From NCBI GenBank assembly GCA_029339195.1, contig JAPTJF010000152.1, positions 1 through 64,000 on the forward strand: a DNA stretch of 64,000 nucleotides. Reading direction: 5' to 3'. The DNA is from Micractinium sp. NFX-FRZ (lineage: Eukaryota; Chlorophyta; Trebouxiophyceae; Chlorellales; Chlorellaceae). Position numbers and translations under genes: made by a program. How positions within the stretch are numbered: position 1 is the stretch's first letter; each line of letters starts with the position of its first letter. The notes below the pieces were generated by a model, which made no database searches, had not been told where the DNA came from, and worked only from the letters and a program-made list of their open reading frames with translations. This document shows, piece after piece, positions 22,801 through 32,723 of the stretch.

Positions 22801-25800
22801 GCGGGGGTTGCTGCCGGCGTGGCCGGACATGCAGGGGTGAATGCGGTGCGACCTCCCCCACCGCCCTCCTGCCCGCCCGCTCGCCTGCTCTCTTCCGAAC
22901 ACACCCCGAGCGGCCCTGCCCCCGCCCCTGCCCCCCCGCCCCCGCAGACGGAGACGTTCATTGTGGGCGGCAAGCGCGTCAGCCTGCACACCAGCGTGCT
23001 GGACGAGAAGGCGACAGGTGAGGCGCCGTGCTGTGCTGCTATGTGTGGGGGTGTGTGGGGGGGGCAGCCGTGTCCAGGCAGGGTCTGCCTGCTGAGTATG
23101 GCTGGCGCGCACCCTGACACCCATATTTTCTCTGAGCTGCGGCTCATCCCGTACCCCCAACTTCTGCCCCGCTTCTTGCACCGCCCCGGTGTCCCCACAC
23201 ACCCACCCACCCGGTGCCCTGCTTGCTTGCCACCGTGCAGCCTGCAACATGATTTGCTGCTACGCCGACGAGCTCAAGGAGGGCTTCTACCCCTACGTGG
23301 AGCAGGTGGGTGTGTGGGGGGTGGGGGGGTGGGGTGTGGGGGGAGGTGGGGCTTTGGAGGGCGGGGGGGCATTCCTGCGCTTGCCCTGCGGTGGGGAGGG
23401 CAGTAATGGGGCGAGGATTTGAGGAGGGCACGTACCCCTACAACGTGTAGCAGGTGGGGCGTGCCCTGTGTGTGGTTGTCCCGCTGCATGCACTGCACTT
23501 GCCCGTGTTTGTTTCATCGTGCTGCCGTGGCGCGCCCCCGCTCGCCCCATTGCACCTAACCACACAGCCTTGCTGCTGACCCTACTCCTCGCCCATTACG
23601 GTGTTGGTTGGTATGTTGTTGCCCCCGCAGGTCACCTCCATCATGGTCCCCCTGCTCAAGTTCTACTTCAACGAGGACGTGCGCGCCTCGGCGGCGCAGG
23701 TGGGCGGGTGCCGTTGGTGCTGGTGCTGCTTGTGCAGTGGTTGGGGAGCGGGGTTGTGTCCGTGGATGTGCAGGCATGCAGATGCAGGCGGGCCCTGACT
23801 GCTGCAGTACAAGTTGTGGGGGGGCCGCCTCCTCCCATTCCCCCCGCCCTGCTCACCCAGCCCCCCCCTGCGTGCCCAACTCAATCACACTCCCCCCGCT
23901 CTGCTCACCCAGCCCCCCCTGCGTGCCCAACTCAATCACACTGCCCCGTAACCCTCCCATTCCCCCCGCCCTGCTCACCCAGCCCCCCCCTGCGTGCCCA
24001 ACTCAATCACACTCCCCCTACCCCTCCCACTCCCCGCCGCCCCCCCTGCTGCAGGCCCTCCCCGACATGCTGCGGTCGGCCAGCCTGGCAGCGGAGAAGG
24101 GGCTGGGCCCCGACGAGGCGTATGTGCGCAACATGCTGGGCTTTGTGTGGGGGCCGCTGGTGGAGGCCATCCCCAAGGTGTGTGGTGCCAGGGTGGGGGG
24201 GGGGGGGCGGGAGAGAGGGCACACAGCGGTGTGCTGGGTGGATGGGACACGGAAGGAGTATAAGGAGAGAGGGGAAGGAGAGTGGAAAGAGAGAAGAGAG
24301 GGGCGAGAGGAAGGGGGCAGGTGGCATGGGGCCTGACTTGCGCATGACGGCAAGCCACCACCGCCTCCCACCCCGCGCGCCGGTGCGCCATCCTGACCTC
24401 CAACCCCCAATACATGCCTGACACCCCCTGCCCCCACCCACCCCCCCATCCCCTCCTCTTCAGGAGCCGGACATGGAGATCCTTGTGGCGCTGCTGGAGG
24501 CGGGTGAGGCGGGGGGCGGGGGTGGGGGTGCGCTGGCCTGGGCAGGCAGGCATGCTGAGGCTGGGCTGGTGGGCTGCTACGCGAGTTGTTGGGCGGTTGC
24601 CATCTGTCCATATCCTCCGTCCGCTGCGAGCGGGGTGTGGCAGCAGGGGCAGAACCTCACGCGTGTGCCACTTCGTCCTGGCCGGCATGCCATGCTGTGC
24701 CTGCTGTGCTGTGCCTGCTCGACAATGTGCCCAATGGGCCCACGCTTCACCCCTGCTGCCATGCCTGCTGCGCCCCCGCTGTGCTTCCAACGTGCTTACT
24801 GTGCCCCCGCTGTGCTTCCAACGTGCCTGCTGTGCCCCCGCTGTGCTGCCGCAGTGGATGAGATCATCGACATTGCGGATGGGCCCAAGCTGCTGCCGCT
24901 GGATCAGGTGTGTGGGTGGGGTGGGGGCGCTGGGAGGTGGCGACAGGATGGGGGGCGGGAGGAGGCGGTGCGCAGTGCCTGGCGGGGACAGGAGCCCCAG
25001 CCATTTTGTGTGGTCTACTTAGTCACAACTGTCACGGCCAACTGTCACGTGTTGGCCGTGTGCCCCACACCCCGCCCCGCCCACCCCACACTCCGCCAGC
25101 TGGCGCCATTTGGCCGTGTCTCCCACCCACCCACCCATCACACACCCGCAGCTGGCCGCATTGTTCACAAGGTCACAACTATCACATCTTGTCTGGGCCC
25201 CCCGTCCCCCCTCCCACACCACACGGCACACGCCACCCACACATTACCCCACCCCACTCTACCCCCTTGGGCAGGTGGCCCCCATTTTTGCCAAGTTCAC
25301 AACTATCCCGCCTGTTGTGCACTCCCACCCTGCTGGCCCCGCTGTTTGCCAAGTTCACAACCATCTCCTCCTGTTGTGCCTCCCCTCCCCCCCCTTGCGC
25401 AGGTGGCCCCCCTGTTTGCCAAGTTCACGGGCGTGCTGGAGGAGTATGAGGAGCGGCGGGCGGAGCGCATGGGGCGCATGCAGTCAGAGGTGAGGGGCGG
25501 GGCGGGGCGCTCCCCGCTGCCGTGCCTGACTGTCATGTAATGTGAAATGCATTGTGCGCAATTGCAGGTTGGGCCAAGTTGGGGCCTGGGCGGGGTTGGG
25601 CAAACCAGGGGGGCGGGGGCGATGCCTCAACTCCAAGTGGAGGAGGGTCGGACGGCCGCCGTATGGTGCCCTTGTCGGGTGCCGCCCACTGGCTGCCGCC
25701 TCCCCAGCCCCCCCTGGCCCTCACCTGCACCCCCGCTGCTGCTTCCCACCACCCCGCACCCCCGCCCCCCGCCCCTGCAGGACTTTGATGCCGAGGAGCA

Positions 25801-26979
25801 GGAGCAGATAGAGGAGGAGCACGAGTCGGGTGGGTGGCTGGGTGGTGGGTTGTAGGGCAGATGAGAGTGGGTGGGAGGGTCAACAGGTGGGGTTGGTGGG
25901 CCCGGGCCCTACCCTACCCAAGCCACATGTGACGACATTGACGCCCGTGCCCCCTGACCCACCCCCAGCAGGCCGTGCACTTGCTGCTTGCCTACATACA
26001 CCAGTGCACAGCATCCCCTTGCTGCTTGCCTACACACACCAGTGCACAGCATCCCCTTGTCCTTGCAGAGGTTGAGCCGCTGGGGTGCAACACCCTCTCC
26101 CGCCTGGCCACCGCCCTGCGCCTCCGACACCCTTCCCCCCCACCCTGCCTGCCTTGCTCGTTCCTTCACTCAGCCGCTTGACCTGTTCACCGCTCAAAGC
26201 CCCCCGGTCGTGCTCCCTGCGCTGCAGAGACGGAGCTGCTGGACGCTCTGCGCACTTGCGCTCGTTTCTTAACCCAGCCCTTGACCTGCACCTAGCCCAA
26301 ACGCCAGCCGCCCGTGCATCCTGCTCCCTGCGCCGCAGAGACGGAGCTGCTGGACGCGCTGGGCACCTGCGCTCGTTCCTTCACCCCGCCCTTGACCTGC
26401 ACCTAGCCCAAACGCCATCCGCCCCGTGTATCCTGCCCGTGCCGCAGAGACGGAGCTGCTGGACGCGCTGGGCACCTGCGTCACCACCACCCTGCGCCTG
26501 TACGGCGACGCCTGCCTGCCGCTGGTGGAGGCGCTGATGCCGCACGTCAGCAAGCTGCTGGAGAAGGGGCGCTTCCCGGGTGAGGCACCGGGGGGGGGGG
26601 CCTGGGTGTGGCCGGTGGTGTGAGGGGGGCGGGGGGCTGCCGCCGGGTCGTTGTGCCTGCCGCAGGGGGGGGGAGGAGAGAGGAGGGCGCTCGCTTCCCC
26701 CCCCCCGGTCGGTTCCTTTGTTCTTGGAGGAAAGCTGCCTGGGGGAGCTTGGGAGGGCCGCGCTGTGCGGCGGGCTGCCTCTCCAAACCCCCGTTGATTG
26801 ATTCATTGTTTGACTGATTGGTTGATGCATGGAGGGATGGATGGATGGATGGATGGAACGATTGGTCGCTCCTTCTTCCTGCTGTGCCTGCCCCGCCCCC
26901 GCATAGGAGCGAAGTGGGGCCAGACGTGCAACAAACTCCCTCCCCATCCCCCCCATTGATTGGTAGTTGTTTGCCTCCC

Positions 26980-27010
<31 letters not shown>

Positions 27011-30000
27011 CCTCCCCCGCAGAGGAGCGGCGCGTGGCGATCTGCGTGATGGATGATGTGCTGGAGCACTCGCCGGCGGGGGCGGCCAAGTACGCGGCCC
27101 AGGTGCGTGGGCTGCTGCAGTGTATGACATGGGCGGGGATGACACATGGCATGGGACATGGACATGGCACACATGGACATGGACATGACACACACATTGC
27201 TTGTGTTGCTCCTAGTGCTCACCCTGGGGGCGGCCAGGAGGGCTGGGGAGCGGGAGGGTTGGGCAGCACGCGGGGCTGGGTGGCAGGGGAGGGGCCTGGG
27301 TGGGTGGGGTGGGTGCCTTCATGGAAAGTACGTGTGTGGGTGGGGATGTGATGGCGCATGCAGGGCACGATTGCACAAAGGCAGCAAAGCTAAACGGGGG
27401 AGGGGGCCCACGCAGGCGGCGCTGGGCAGGCAGCAGGGTGTGTGCCGGGCCACTGCCCACCTCGCTCCGCTCCCTCATACGCCTTGGCCGCCTTGGCCGC
27501 CTCACCCCCCGCAGGTGCTGCCGCTGCTGCTGAGCGGCTGCGCCGACCGGGACCCCACCGTGCGGCAGTGCTCCGTCTACGGCCTGGGATGTGCGGCGCA
27601 CCACAGGTGAAGTGGGATGCGTGATTGGGGGTGGTGGTGTGTGCGGGCTGGAACGACGGGCGGCAACGAGGAGCGACGGGCGGCAATGGAAGGAATATGC
27701 CGCCTGGCATGTGCAGCGCAGGGCACAGCTGGGTCCCAACTTTTTGCTGGGCTCACTTTGCAGCGACAGGTGCAATTTTCAGGAGCCTGGCTGGAACATG
27801 ATGCCATGCAGCACAGGGCGGGGGGGCGCCAGTGCTGTGGCAGAGCGGTTGCTGGGCCGGGCCGGGCGTCTGACGCAGTGTGCACACGCCTACGCACCCC
27901 CCTGAACTCCCGCACATGTGTTGCCTCGCCTTGGGCTCTGGGAGTGGGCTTTGCACCCACGCTCCCCTTGCTGCGGTGGCCGCCAGTCACGCCTCCCTGA
28001 CACGCTTCTTGTTCCCCCCAACATCCTACGCTGCAGGGGCGAGGGCTTTGCGCCGCATGCCCCCGCCGCCGTGGCCGCCATCCTCTCGCTGGTCAACGCC
28101 CCCGATGCACGCTCAGATGACAACGAGCTCTGCTTCGACAACGCGGTGTCGGGTGGGTGCCCCTGCTGCGCCCTGCCGTGCTGTGCTGTGGTTTGCATGC
28201 TGTGCATGCATTGCTGCTGCCGCACTTTGGACGAGAAGAGCTGTGCAATGTGGGTGCCCCTGCTGCACGTGCTGTGCTGTGGGGTGCTATGCCTGCTGTG
28301 CATGCTGCGCCTGCCGCGTCCCTGCTGCGTGCCCTACCTGGCGGCGGCTGTTGCTGCCACTGCCGCTGCCTGCCTGCCTGCCGCCTCTGCCCTGCCCCTT
28401 CCTGCCTGGCCCACCCAACGGTCGCCCCGCCCCTCCCCGCCACCCGCCCCTGCCCCGTTGCAGCCCTGGGGAAGGTGCTGGAGCACCAGCCAGCCGCAAT
28501 CGACGCAGCAGGTGCGCCTGCCTGCCTGTTTGGTTGCTGCCTGCTGAATTTAGCAACACAACGACTGATCTAAGTTGTTGACATATTGATTGGTTGAGTG
28601 GATGCTTTGCACGCCTCACCGTGCCCGCCCCGCCGCCGGCTCTGGCTCCCCCCCATGCACCGCACCCGCCAGCCTGTGCACCAGCCAGCCGCCTCTCCAG
28701 CGGGCGCCGCCTCCTCACCCACCCACCCACACCTCAGACCCTCTCTGCTCTGCTCCCCTGCCCCTGCCACCTGCCGCTCTGCCGGGCATGAAAGTCCGTG
28801 AAGACTCACGTGATTGCCTTGCTGCTGCAGCCAGCACCCTGTGTGCTTCCACACTTTGCCCGGATCACCTGCCCACCCTCTGTGCCTCCCTCCCCCCACC
28901 ACCACCACCACCTCTTCCTTGCCCCGCAGCCGGCAGCCTGTTTGTGGGCGCCCTGCCCCTCAAGGTCGACACCGTGGAGGCGCGGGTGGTGCACAAGCAG
29001 CTGCTGGGGTTCATCCAGCGCAGCGACCCGCGGTGGGTGGGTGGATGCGCGTGCTGGGAGTGTGTTCGTTGGGGGGGTGGCGGAAATGGCGCCGTGAGCC
29101 TGCAGGCTGAAGCTGTCTGGGGCGCGCTGCAAGGTCTCTGTTTGTTGGGAGCGGAAGTGTTGGGGGCGAGTGAGGGCACACGCAGGTGGTGGGGTTTGCC
29201 TGGGGTGAGCCTGTAGGCTGGAGAAGGCTGCCTGGAGCTGCCTGCCTGGGGGGCGCTGCAAGGGTTGCGTGCAAGATGTGCTGGCCAGGGCTGCAAGGGC
29301 AGCGCAGGTAGGCTGCAAGGGCAGCGCAGGTAGGCTGGCATACAGCGCAGGTAGGCTGGCATACAGCGCAGGTAGGCTGGCATACAGCGAAGGTAGGCTG
29401 CATGCGGCGCAGCGACACGCAGCGAGCCTGCCAACCTCTGTTGGTTGGAATTGTCTCCGGCTGTGGCCCTTCCTTCCTTCCACGCCCCTCCCCCCCGCCC
29501 AGCTGTGACCCTTCTTTCCACCCGCGCTCCCCCCTTCCCTGCCCGCAGCATCTTGGGCGACAACAACGCCAACCTGCCCAAGATTGTGGAGGTGTTTGTC
29601 AAGGTGGGGCCTGGTGGTACTGCTTTGTACCAACCAACCGTCTGTACAAACCAACCTCTGGTGGTACTTTGTACACAGAAAAGCACACGGGGTGGTACAC
29701 GCTCAAATCGTGGGCTGGGGCGTGGGCGGGCGGCTGCGGCGGCTGGGGCGGCAGCCATGGCGCAGCCGGGACGTGCACCGCAGCGGCACAGATTTCCACC
29801 TCTGCATTTCACGCCTGCCAGCCTCGTCGCGCCACCTCCATGCTGGCCCTCCCCCCACCTTTTCCACGCGGCACGCGCCTGCCTTGCTGCCGCGGCGTGG
29901 CAGGGCCGCTGGGTGCTCTGGCCAAGGCAGACTGCCTGCTGTCACTGAATGTTGTGCCTGCCGAAACCCGTGTCTTATCATTGCTTCCTTGCCCCGGCAG

Positions 30001-30711
30001 GTGCTGGCCAAGGGCGACAAGCTGGTGGACTCTGAGGTGGCGGGGCAGATGGCCACGCTGCTCAAGCAGATGCAGGTGAGGCTCTCGATTTGATTTAATT
30101 GTGATTTGATTTAATAGTTTCGTTGATGGGCTTCACGGCTGGGGCGCGGGGGTGCTGAGGTGGCGGGGCAGATGGCCGCGCTGCTCAAGCAGATCCAGGT
30201 GAGGCTCCTGGCTCTTACTTTGGATCAGCTTTGTTGGTAGGCTTCACCGCTGGGGGTGCTGAGGTGGCGGGGCAGGTGGCGGCGCTGCTCAAGGCGATGA
30301 GGCTCTCAGAGTCACGAGTGCGCGGCACGGCTTGGGAGGGGTGGGGGCTGTGCAGTGATGTGATGCAGCCGAGGCACGTGCACGTGAGTTGGGTGTCCGA
30401 CATGCGGGCCTCATCTTGATACATGTATTCCCCGTTTGGTCTAAGCAAGACAGCAGATGGGCGTGTCCCTGCCGCCGCTGCTGCTGCTGCCAGGCGCCTC
30501 ACACACGTGTGTGATAACAACATGCCCCCCCCCACCCCCCCACCTTCCGCCCTCCTGCCCCTCATCTCACCATCTGGCCCTCCTCCTGTCTCCCCCCCAC
30601 CTCTCTCCCCTGCAGGCCGCCCTGCCCGCCGAGGTGTTCCAGGGCTTTGTGTCTGGCCTGAAGCCCAAGCAGCAGCAGCGGCTGCAGGATGTGCTGTCAG
30701 CCTCGGCATGA
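13895..30711 (+). CDS. IPO5: Importin-5 / karyopherin beta-3 (HEAT-repeat nuclear import receptor)
   Basis: Nuclear transport receptor that carries ribosomal proteins and other cargo through pores and is released by RanGTP. Exons: 13895-13993, 14554-14799, 15393-15486, 15855-15961, 16262-16435, 16726-16815, 17163-17276, 17705-17804, 18148-18234, 18540-18613, 18936-19001, 19322-19408, 19814-19919, 20159-20295, 20809-20875, 21098-21179, 21507-21597, 22232-22384, 22948-23017, 23241-23305, 23631-23699, 24055-24177, 24464-24503, 24855-24907, 25403-25489, 25781-25829, 26448-26579, 27023-27102, 27515-27606, 28037-28152, 28464-28511, 28930-29032, 29549-29603, 30001-30075, 30616-30711 (1108 residues, normal for the family). 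Signature segments: AEAAFAELKKQ, YVMGVLTQYMGTL, DDPQWHAAED, VRWASCQALGQL, ALVMPPLLAAAQLKPDV, LDEKATACNMICCYA, YLPLLKFYF-like MVPLLKFYF, and DNNANLPKI. An acidic tract (about 645-658) ends exon 18. Intron 12 has a GC donor (19409). Many introns carry copies of neighbouring exon edges. Confidence 0.95.
14756..14893 (+). repeat. Exon 2 3'-end echo plus (GT)n, IPO5 intron 2
   Basis: The last 44 bases of exon 2 (14756-14799, encoding GCIQEEQMRAVTKK) recur at 14850-14893 with three changes and an offset of 94 bases. The copy has lost the GTGAGC donor. A (GT)n microsatellite at 14826-14848 lies between the two. Confidence 0.9.
17512..17753 (+). repeat. 96-base tandem triplication of the exon 8 acceptor region
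   Basis: Three units start at 17512, 17609 and 17705. Each begins just after an AG acceptor and encodes a version of FADRLFKCLVGFLL. Only the third continues into the conserved DIEDDPQW. The second unit reads in frame into the third without a stop, so use of its acceptor would add 32 residues. Confidence 0.9.
17968..18026 (+). repeat. Exon 9 echo in IPO5 intron 8
   Basis: Degenerate copy of exon 9 (18148 onward, EGELFDFGQECLDRIAL) about 175 bases upstream of it. Single-base gains and losses break the frame. Confidence 0.7.
19688..19860 (+). repeat. Exon 13 5'-end echo, IPO5 intron 12
   Basis: The first 46 or so bases of exon 13 (EEQHAKVLPAVMAL) occur at 19688 and again, as the real exon, at 19814. 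Both follow TCACTGCAG. The first copy meets a stop soon after (19747-19749). Confidence 0.9.
20275..20520 (+). repeat. Exon 14 3'-end echoes, IPO5 intron 14
   Basis: The exon end and donor GCGGTGGCCGACACCGCAGA at 20275 recur at 20387, with GTGGGCAGTGTG following in both. A third, weaker copy (GGCACCGCAGAGGCGGGCC) is near 20500. Confidence 0.85.
21850..22290 (+). repeat. 98-base tandem array of the exon 18 acceptor region (four units plus a fragment)
   Basis: Units start at 21937, 22035, 22134 and 22232, each after a CAG acceptor, and encode versions of AGARICKTLG. A partial unit begins near 21850. Only the last unit continues into the conserved ALVMPPLLAAAQ. The first three have GGGGCCAGG where the real exon has GGGCCAGG, a one-base frameshift. 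Confidence 0.93.
22350..22534 (+). repeat. Exon 18 acidic-tract echo and 46-base duplication, IPO5 intron 18
   Basis: The (GAG)n end of exon 18 with its GTGGGT donor (22350-22390) recurs at 22502-22540 with a GTGAGC donor. Between them a 46-base unit containing CACATTTGAGAGTGGGAAGT is duplicated (about 22404 and 22450). Confidence 0.85.
23420..23455 (+). repeat. Exon 20 3'-end echo, IPO5 intron 20
   Basis: Copy of the EGFYPYVEQ exon end and its donor (real copy 23276-23310) about 145 bases downstream. A TAG now interrupts the reading frame. Confidence 0.75.
23838..24018 (+). repeat. Tandem repeat of 53-66 bases in IPO5 intron 21
   Basis: Three units contain CCCTGCTCACCCAGCC and TGCGTGCCCAACTCAATCAC. 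They are pure intron sequence with no exon similarity. Confidence 0.88.
24776..24854 (+). repeat. Short tandem repeat leading into the exon 24 acceptor
   Basis: Three units of about 32 bases with CCCCCGCTGTGCTTCCAACG. The last one runs into the real acceptor CTGCCGCAG. Confidence 0.75.
25262..25440 (+). repeat. Exon 25 5'-end echoes, IPO5 intron 24
   Basis: The exon start encoding VAPLFAKFT (25403) is preceded by two copies with TTTGCCAAGTTCACAAC at about 25287 and 25345. Weaker TCACAACTATCACA-type copies lie near 25020 and 25170. Confidence 0.8.
26069..26500 (+). repeat. 110-base tandem array of the exon 27 acceptor region
   Basis: Units at 26228, 26339 and 26448 each follow a GCAG acceptor and begin AGACGGAGCTGCTGGACG. 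The third is the real exon. A more diverged unit at 26069 (encoding EVEPLGCNTLSRL) appears to be an older copy. Confidence 0.9.
29285..29412 (+). repeat. Short tandem repeat in IPO5 intron 32
   Basis: About five to six units of 21-25 bases sharing CAGCGCAGGTAGGCTG. Each unit contains a CAGGTAGG splice-donor-like match. Confidence 0.88.
30034..30310 (+). repeat. Exon 34 3'-end echoes (three units), IPO5 intron 34
   Basis: The exon end encoding EVAGQMATLLKQMQ with its GTGAGGCTC donor (30034-30084) recurs at 30157 with an intact donor. It recurs again at 30261, where the junction is collapsed so that GATGAGGCTC replaces it. Confidence 0.92.
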
Positions 30712-30750
30712 CGCGCTGGGCACGCTGGGCTCAGGCTGTGCACGCTGGGC

Positions 30751-30815
30751 GGCCCAAGCAGCAGCAGCAGCAGCGGGTGCAGGTGGCGGCATCAGCCTTG
30801 GACTTTTTGCAGCCA
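30751..30815 (+). repeat. Echo of the IPO5 terminal coding segment after the stop
   Basis: The sequence encoding PKQQQRLQDVLSAS just before the stop (30664-30708) recurs about 90 bases downstream in the 3' UTR, with expanded CAG triplets. Confidence 0.7.
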
Positions 30816-30887
30816 CCCAGCTGAGCGGGTGGCGGCGGCACGCCGCCAGGCCTGACAAGCATGCCTGCCTGCTGCCTTGATCAATAG

Positions 30888-30892
30888 TGTAA
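30888..30892 (+). terminator. Putative polyadenylation signal of IPO5 (TGTAA)
   Basis: TGTAA, the usual green-algal poly(A) signal, lies 177 bases after the IPO5 stop. Confidence 0.6.
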
Positions 30893-32381
30893 GCGCCCAC
30901 CTGCCACCGTCCAAATGTCATGGACATGCAAGCGTGACGGCGCCCCACTGTCCTCACACATGCCTGCCTGGTGCTGTCAGCCCTGTGCCACATGCCAGGC
31001 ACAGACGTTAAGCAATGCGCACCGTGCCAGCCAGCAGAGCAGGGGAGCTGCCCCTGCACAGCCTGTGCACACCCGCGTTTGTGCGCATGTGCGCCTGCCT
31101 CAGCTGACGTGCAGGTGTCGGCCCCGACGCTGCTGCTCTCCACCGCTCGTCGCTGCAGCTGGGCCAGCACTGCCTGTGGCGTGCCTGTGGTCTGTGTGTG
31201 TGCGTGTGGATGTTGAATGCATGGGGAGCAGAGGGGGGCGTGGGAGGGTCGCCATACATGAGGAAATCAGGTTGAGGATTACAAGGCCTAGGCCTCCAGG
31301 GGAGTGTGTTGAGCGCTGCTGCCTGGCAGGGAGGCCAGGCCTGCCTCTACAGGGCGGCGCCTGGCGCCCAGCGGGGATCCAGCAGCGGGCGGTGGCGCGT
31401 GCATGCACACCCTCGTGCGCGGGGGGAGGGGGGAGAGCAAAGAATTGCGGGTTTGTGGTTGAATTGGGCGGAGGCAGCTATGACGGAAACCAAGGGACAG
31501 GGAGTACAGAGGGGGAAGGGGACAAGGGAGGAGGAGAGGGGGAGGGGAGGAGAGCTGCCCAGGCGAAGTGCACGGGGAGAGGGGAGCAAGGCGTGCGCTG
31601 GCCGTGGCAGGCAGGCAGGCAGCACATGAAGGGCGGGATTGGCATTGTTCCACGAAATAATTGTGAGAATACAAGGTTTGTGCACAGAGCGGCGGGCGCT
31701 TCGGCCCAGCCGTGGCGGCATGCAGGTCGAGTTGTGGCGCAAGTTTTGAGAACATGGGGGGCGGGGGGGTGGGGGGGTGCAAAGTGCAGCAGGCCATCCG
31801 CGGCCCAACCCCCATGCGGGCAGGTGTGTGTGTGTGCACACATGCATGCGTGCAAACCAAGATGGCGCCCATTATGTGCAAGCCGCGGCTCTGCTGGGGC
31901 GTCGGCGGCTGGAAGGGATGAAGGTTGTGCCCTGGCGTCGGGGGCACCGGTGCAGTGAGATGGGCGGGTGCAGGGTGGGATGCCCCCAGGCAGGCGTGTG
32001 TGGAGCCACTGGGTGTGGCTCAGCAAGGCGTGGAGGAAGGTTCAAGGGTTGGACAAAGGTGTGAGAGGGCGGGAAGATTGGGAGCGCAAGGGGGGAGGGT
32101 GCTCAGCAGCACCGGGCAGAGGCGCCCGGGGGGCTTGATGGACAAGCGCTTGGCCGTGCCAGGCAAGCGCTTGGCTTGCAGTGCGTGACTGGCATTCAAT
32201 GGGTGAGAAGGGCGGTGGTTTTGTTTGGGGAAGCTGTGTGGGCAGGCCGCAGGCGGAGGCAGAGGGGGAGGAGAGGTGAAAGTGCATTGCTGCGGGGCGG
32301 GGGGGGCATCAAAAGAATATACGGTGGCCGCCAGCCAGACGGGGCGCCATGACGTCAGGCCTCAGGAGGCTTCTAAGAGGA

Positions 32382-32600
32382 GGGCAGCGGCATGGGCGAG
32401 AGAGACCGCAGGGGAAAGGGGCCCGCTACTCGAGCCGCCCCCAAAAACGAAGGAAGGGGAGGGCAGCGGCATGGGCGAGAGAGACCGCAAGGGAAAGGGG
32501 CCCGCTACTCGAGCCGCCCCCAAAAATGAAGGAAGAGGAGGGCCAGCGTGGGCAGGAGAGACCGCAGGGAAAGGGGCCGCCCCCAAGAACGAATGGGAAC
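32382..32600. repeat. 79-base tandem repeat, about 2.7 units
   Basis: Units at 32382, 32461 and 32540 share CATGGGCGAGAGAGACCGCA-like and CCGCCCCCAAAAA segments. The first two are nearly identical; the third is shortened. The array lies 120-340 bases past the TZF-B stop, probably in its 3' UTR or just beyond. Confidence 0.9.
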
Positions 32601-32723
32601 GAAAGAAAGCGCAGGGCAAGAGGCCCATGAAACGGAGGGCAACGCTACTGGCCCAGCGGCCTGCCAGGGCCAGGCCCAGGCAAGGGGTCAGCTGGGAGGC
32701 CCCCCGGGCTGCCTGGCGCACTC

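Larger units (their letters stand above)
30712..32723. other. Convergent intergenic region, IPO5 and TZF-B 3' ends
   Basis: About 2 kb between two converging genes. The visible contents are an echo of the IPO5 C-terminus, a TGTAA signal, G-rich plus-strand stretches (31420-31570), and the 79-base repeat at 32382. Several long open frames exist, but they show no family resemblance and cross simple sequence. Confidence 0.5.

Noticed and set aside
30915..31958. 347-codon plus-strand open frame after IPO5
   Set aside because: High-GC chance frame with no family resemblance. It spans G-rich simple sequence past the IPO5 poly(A) signal.
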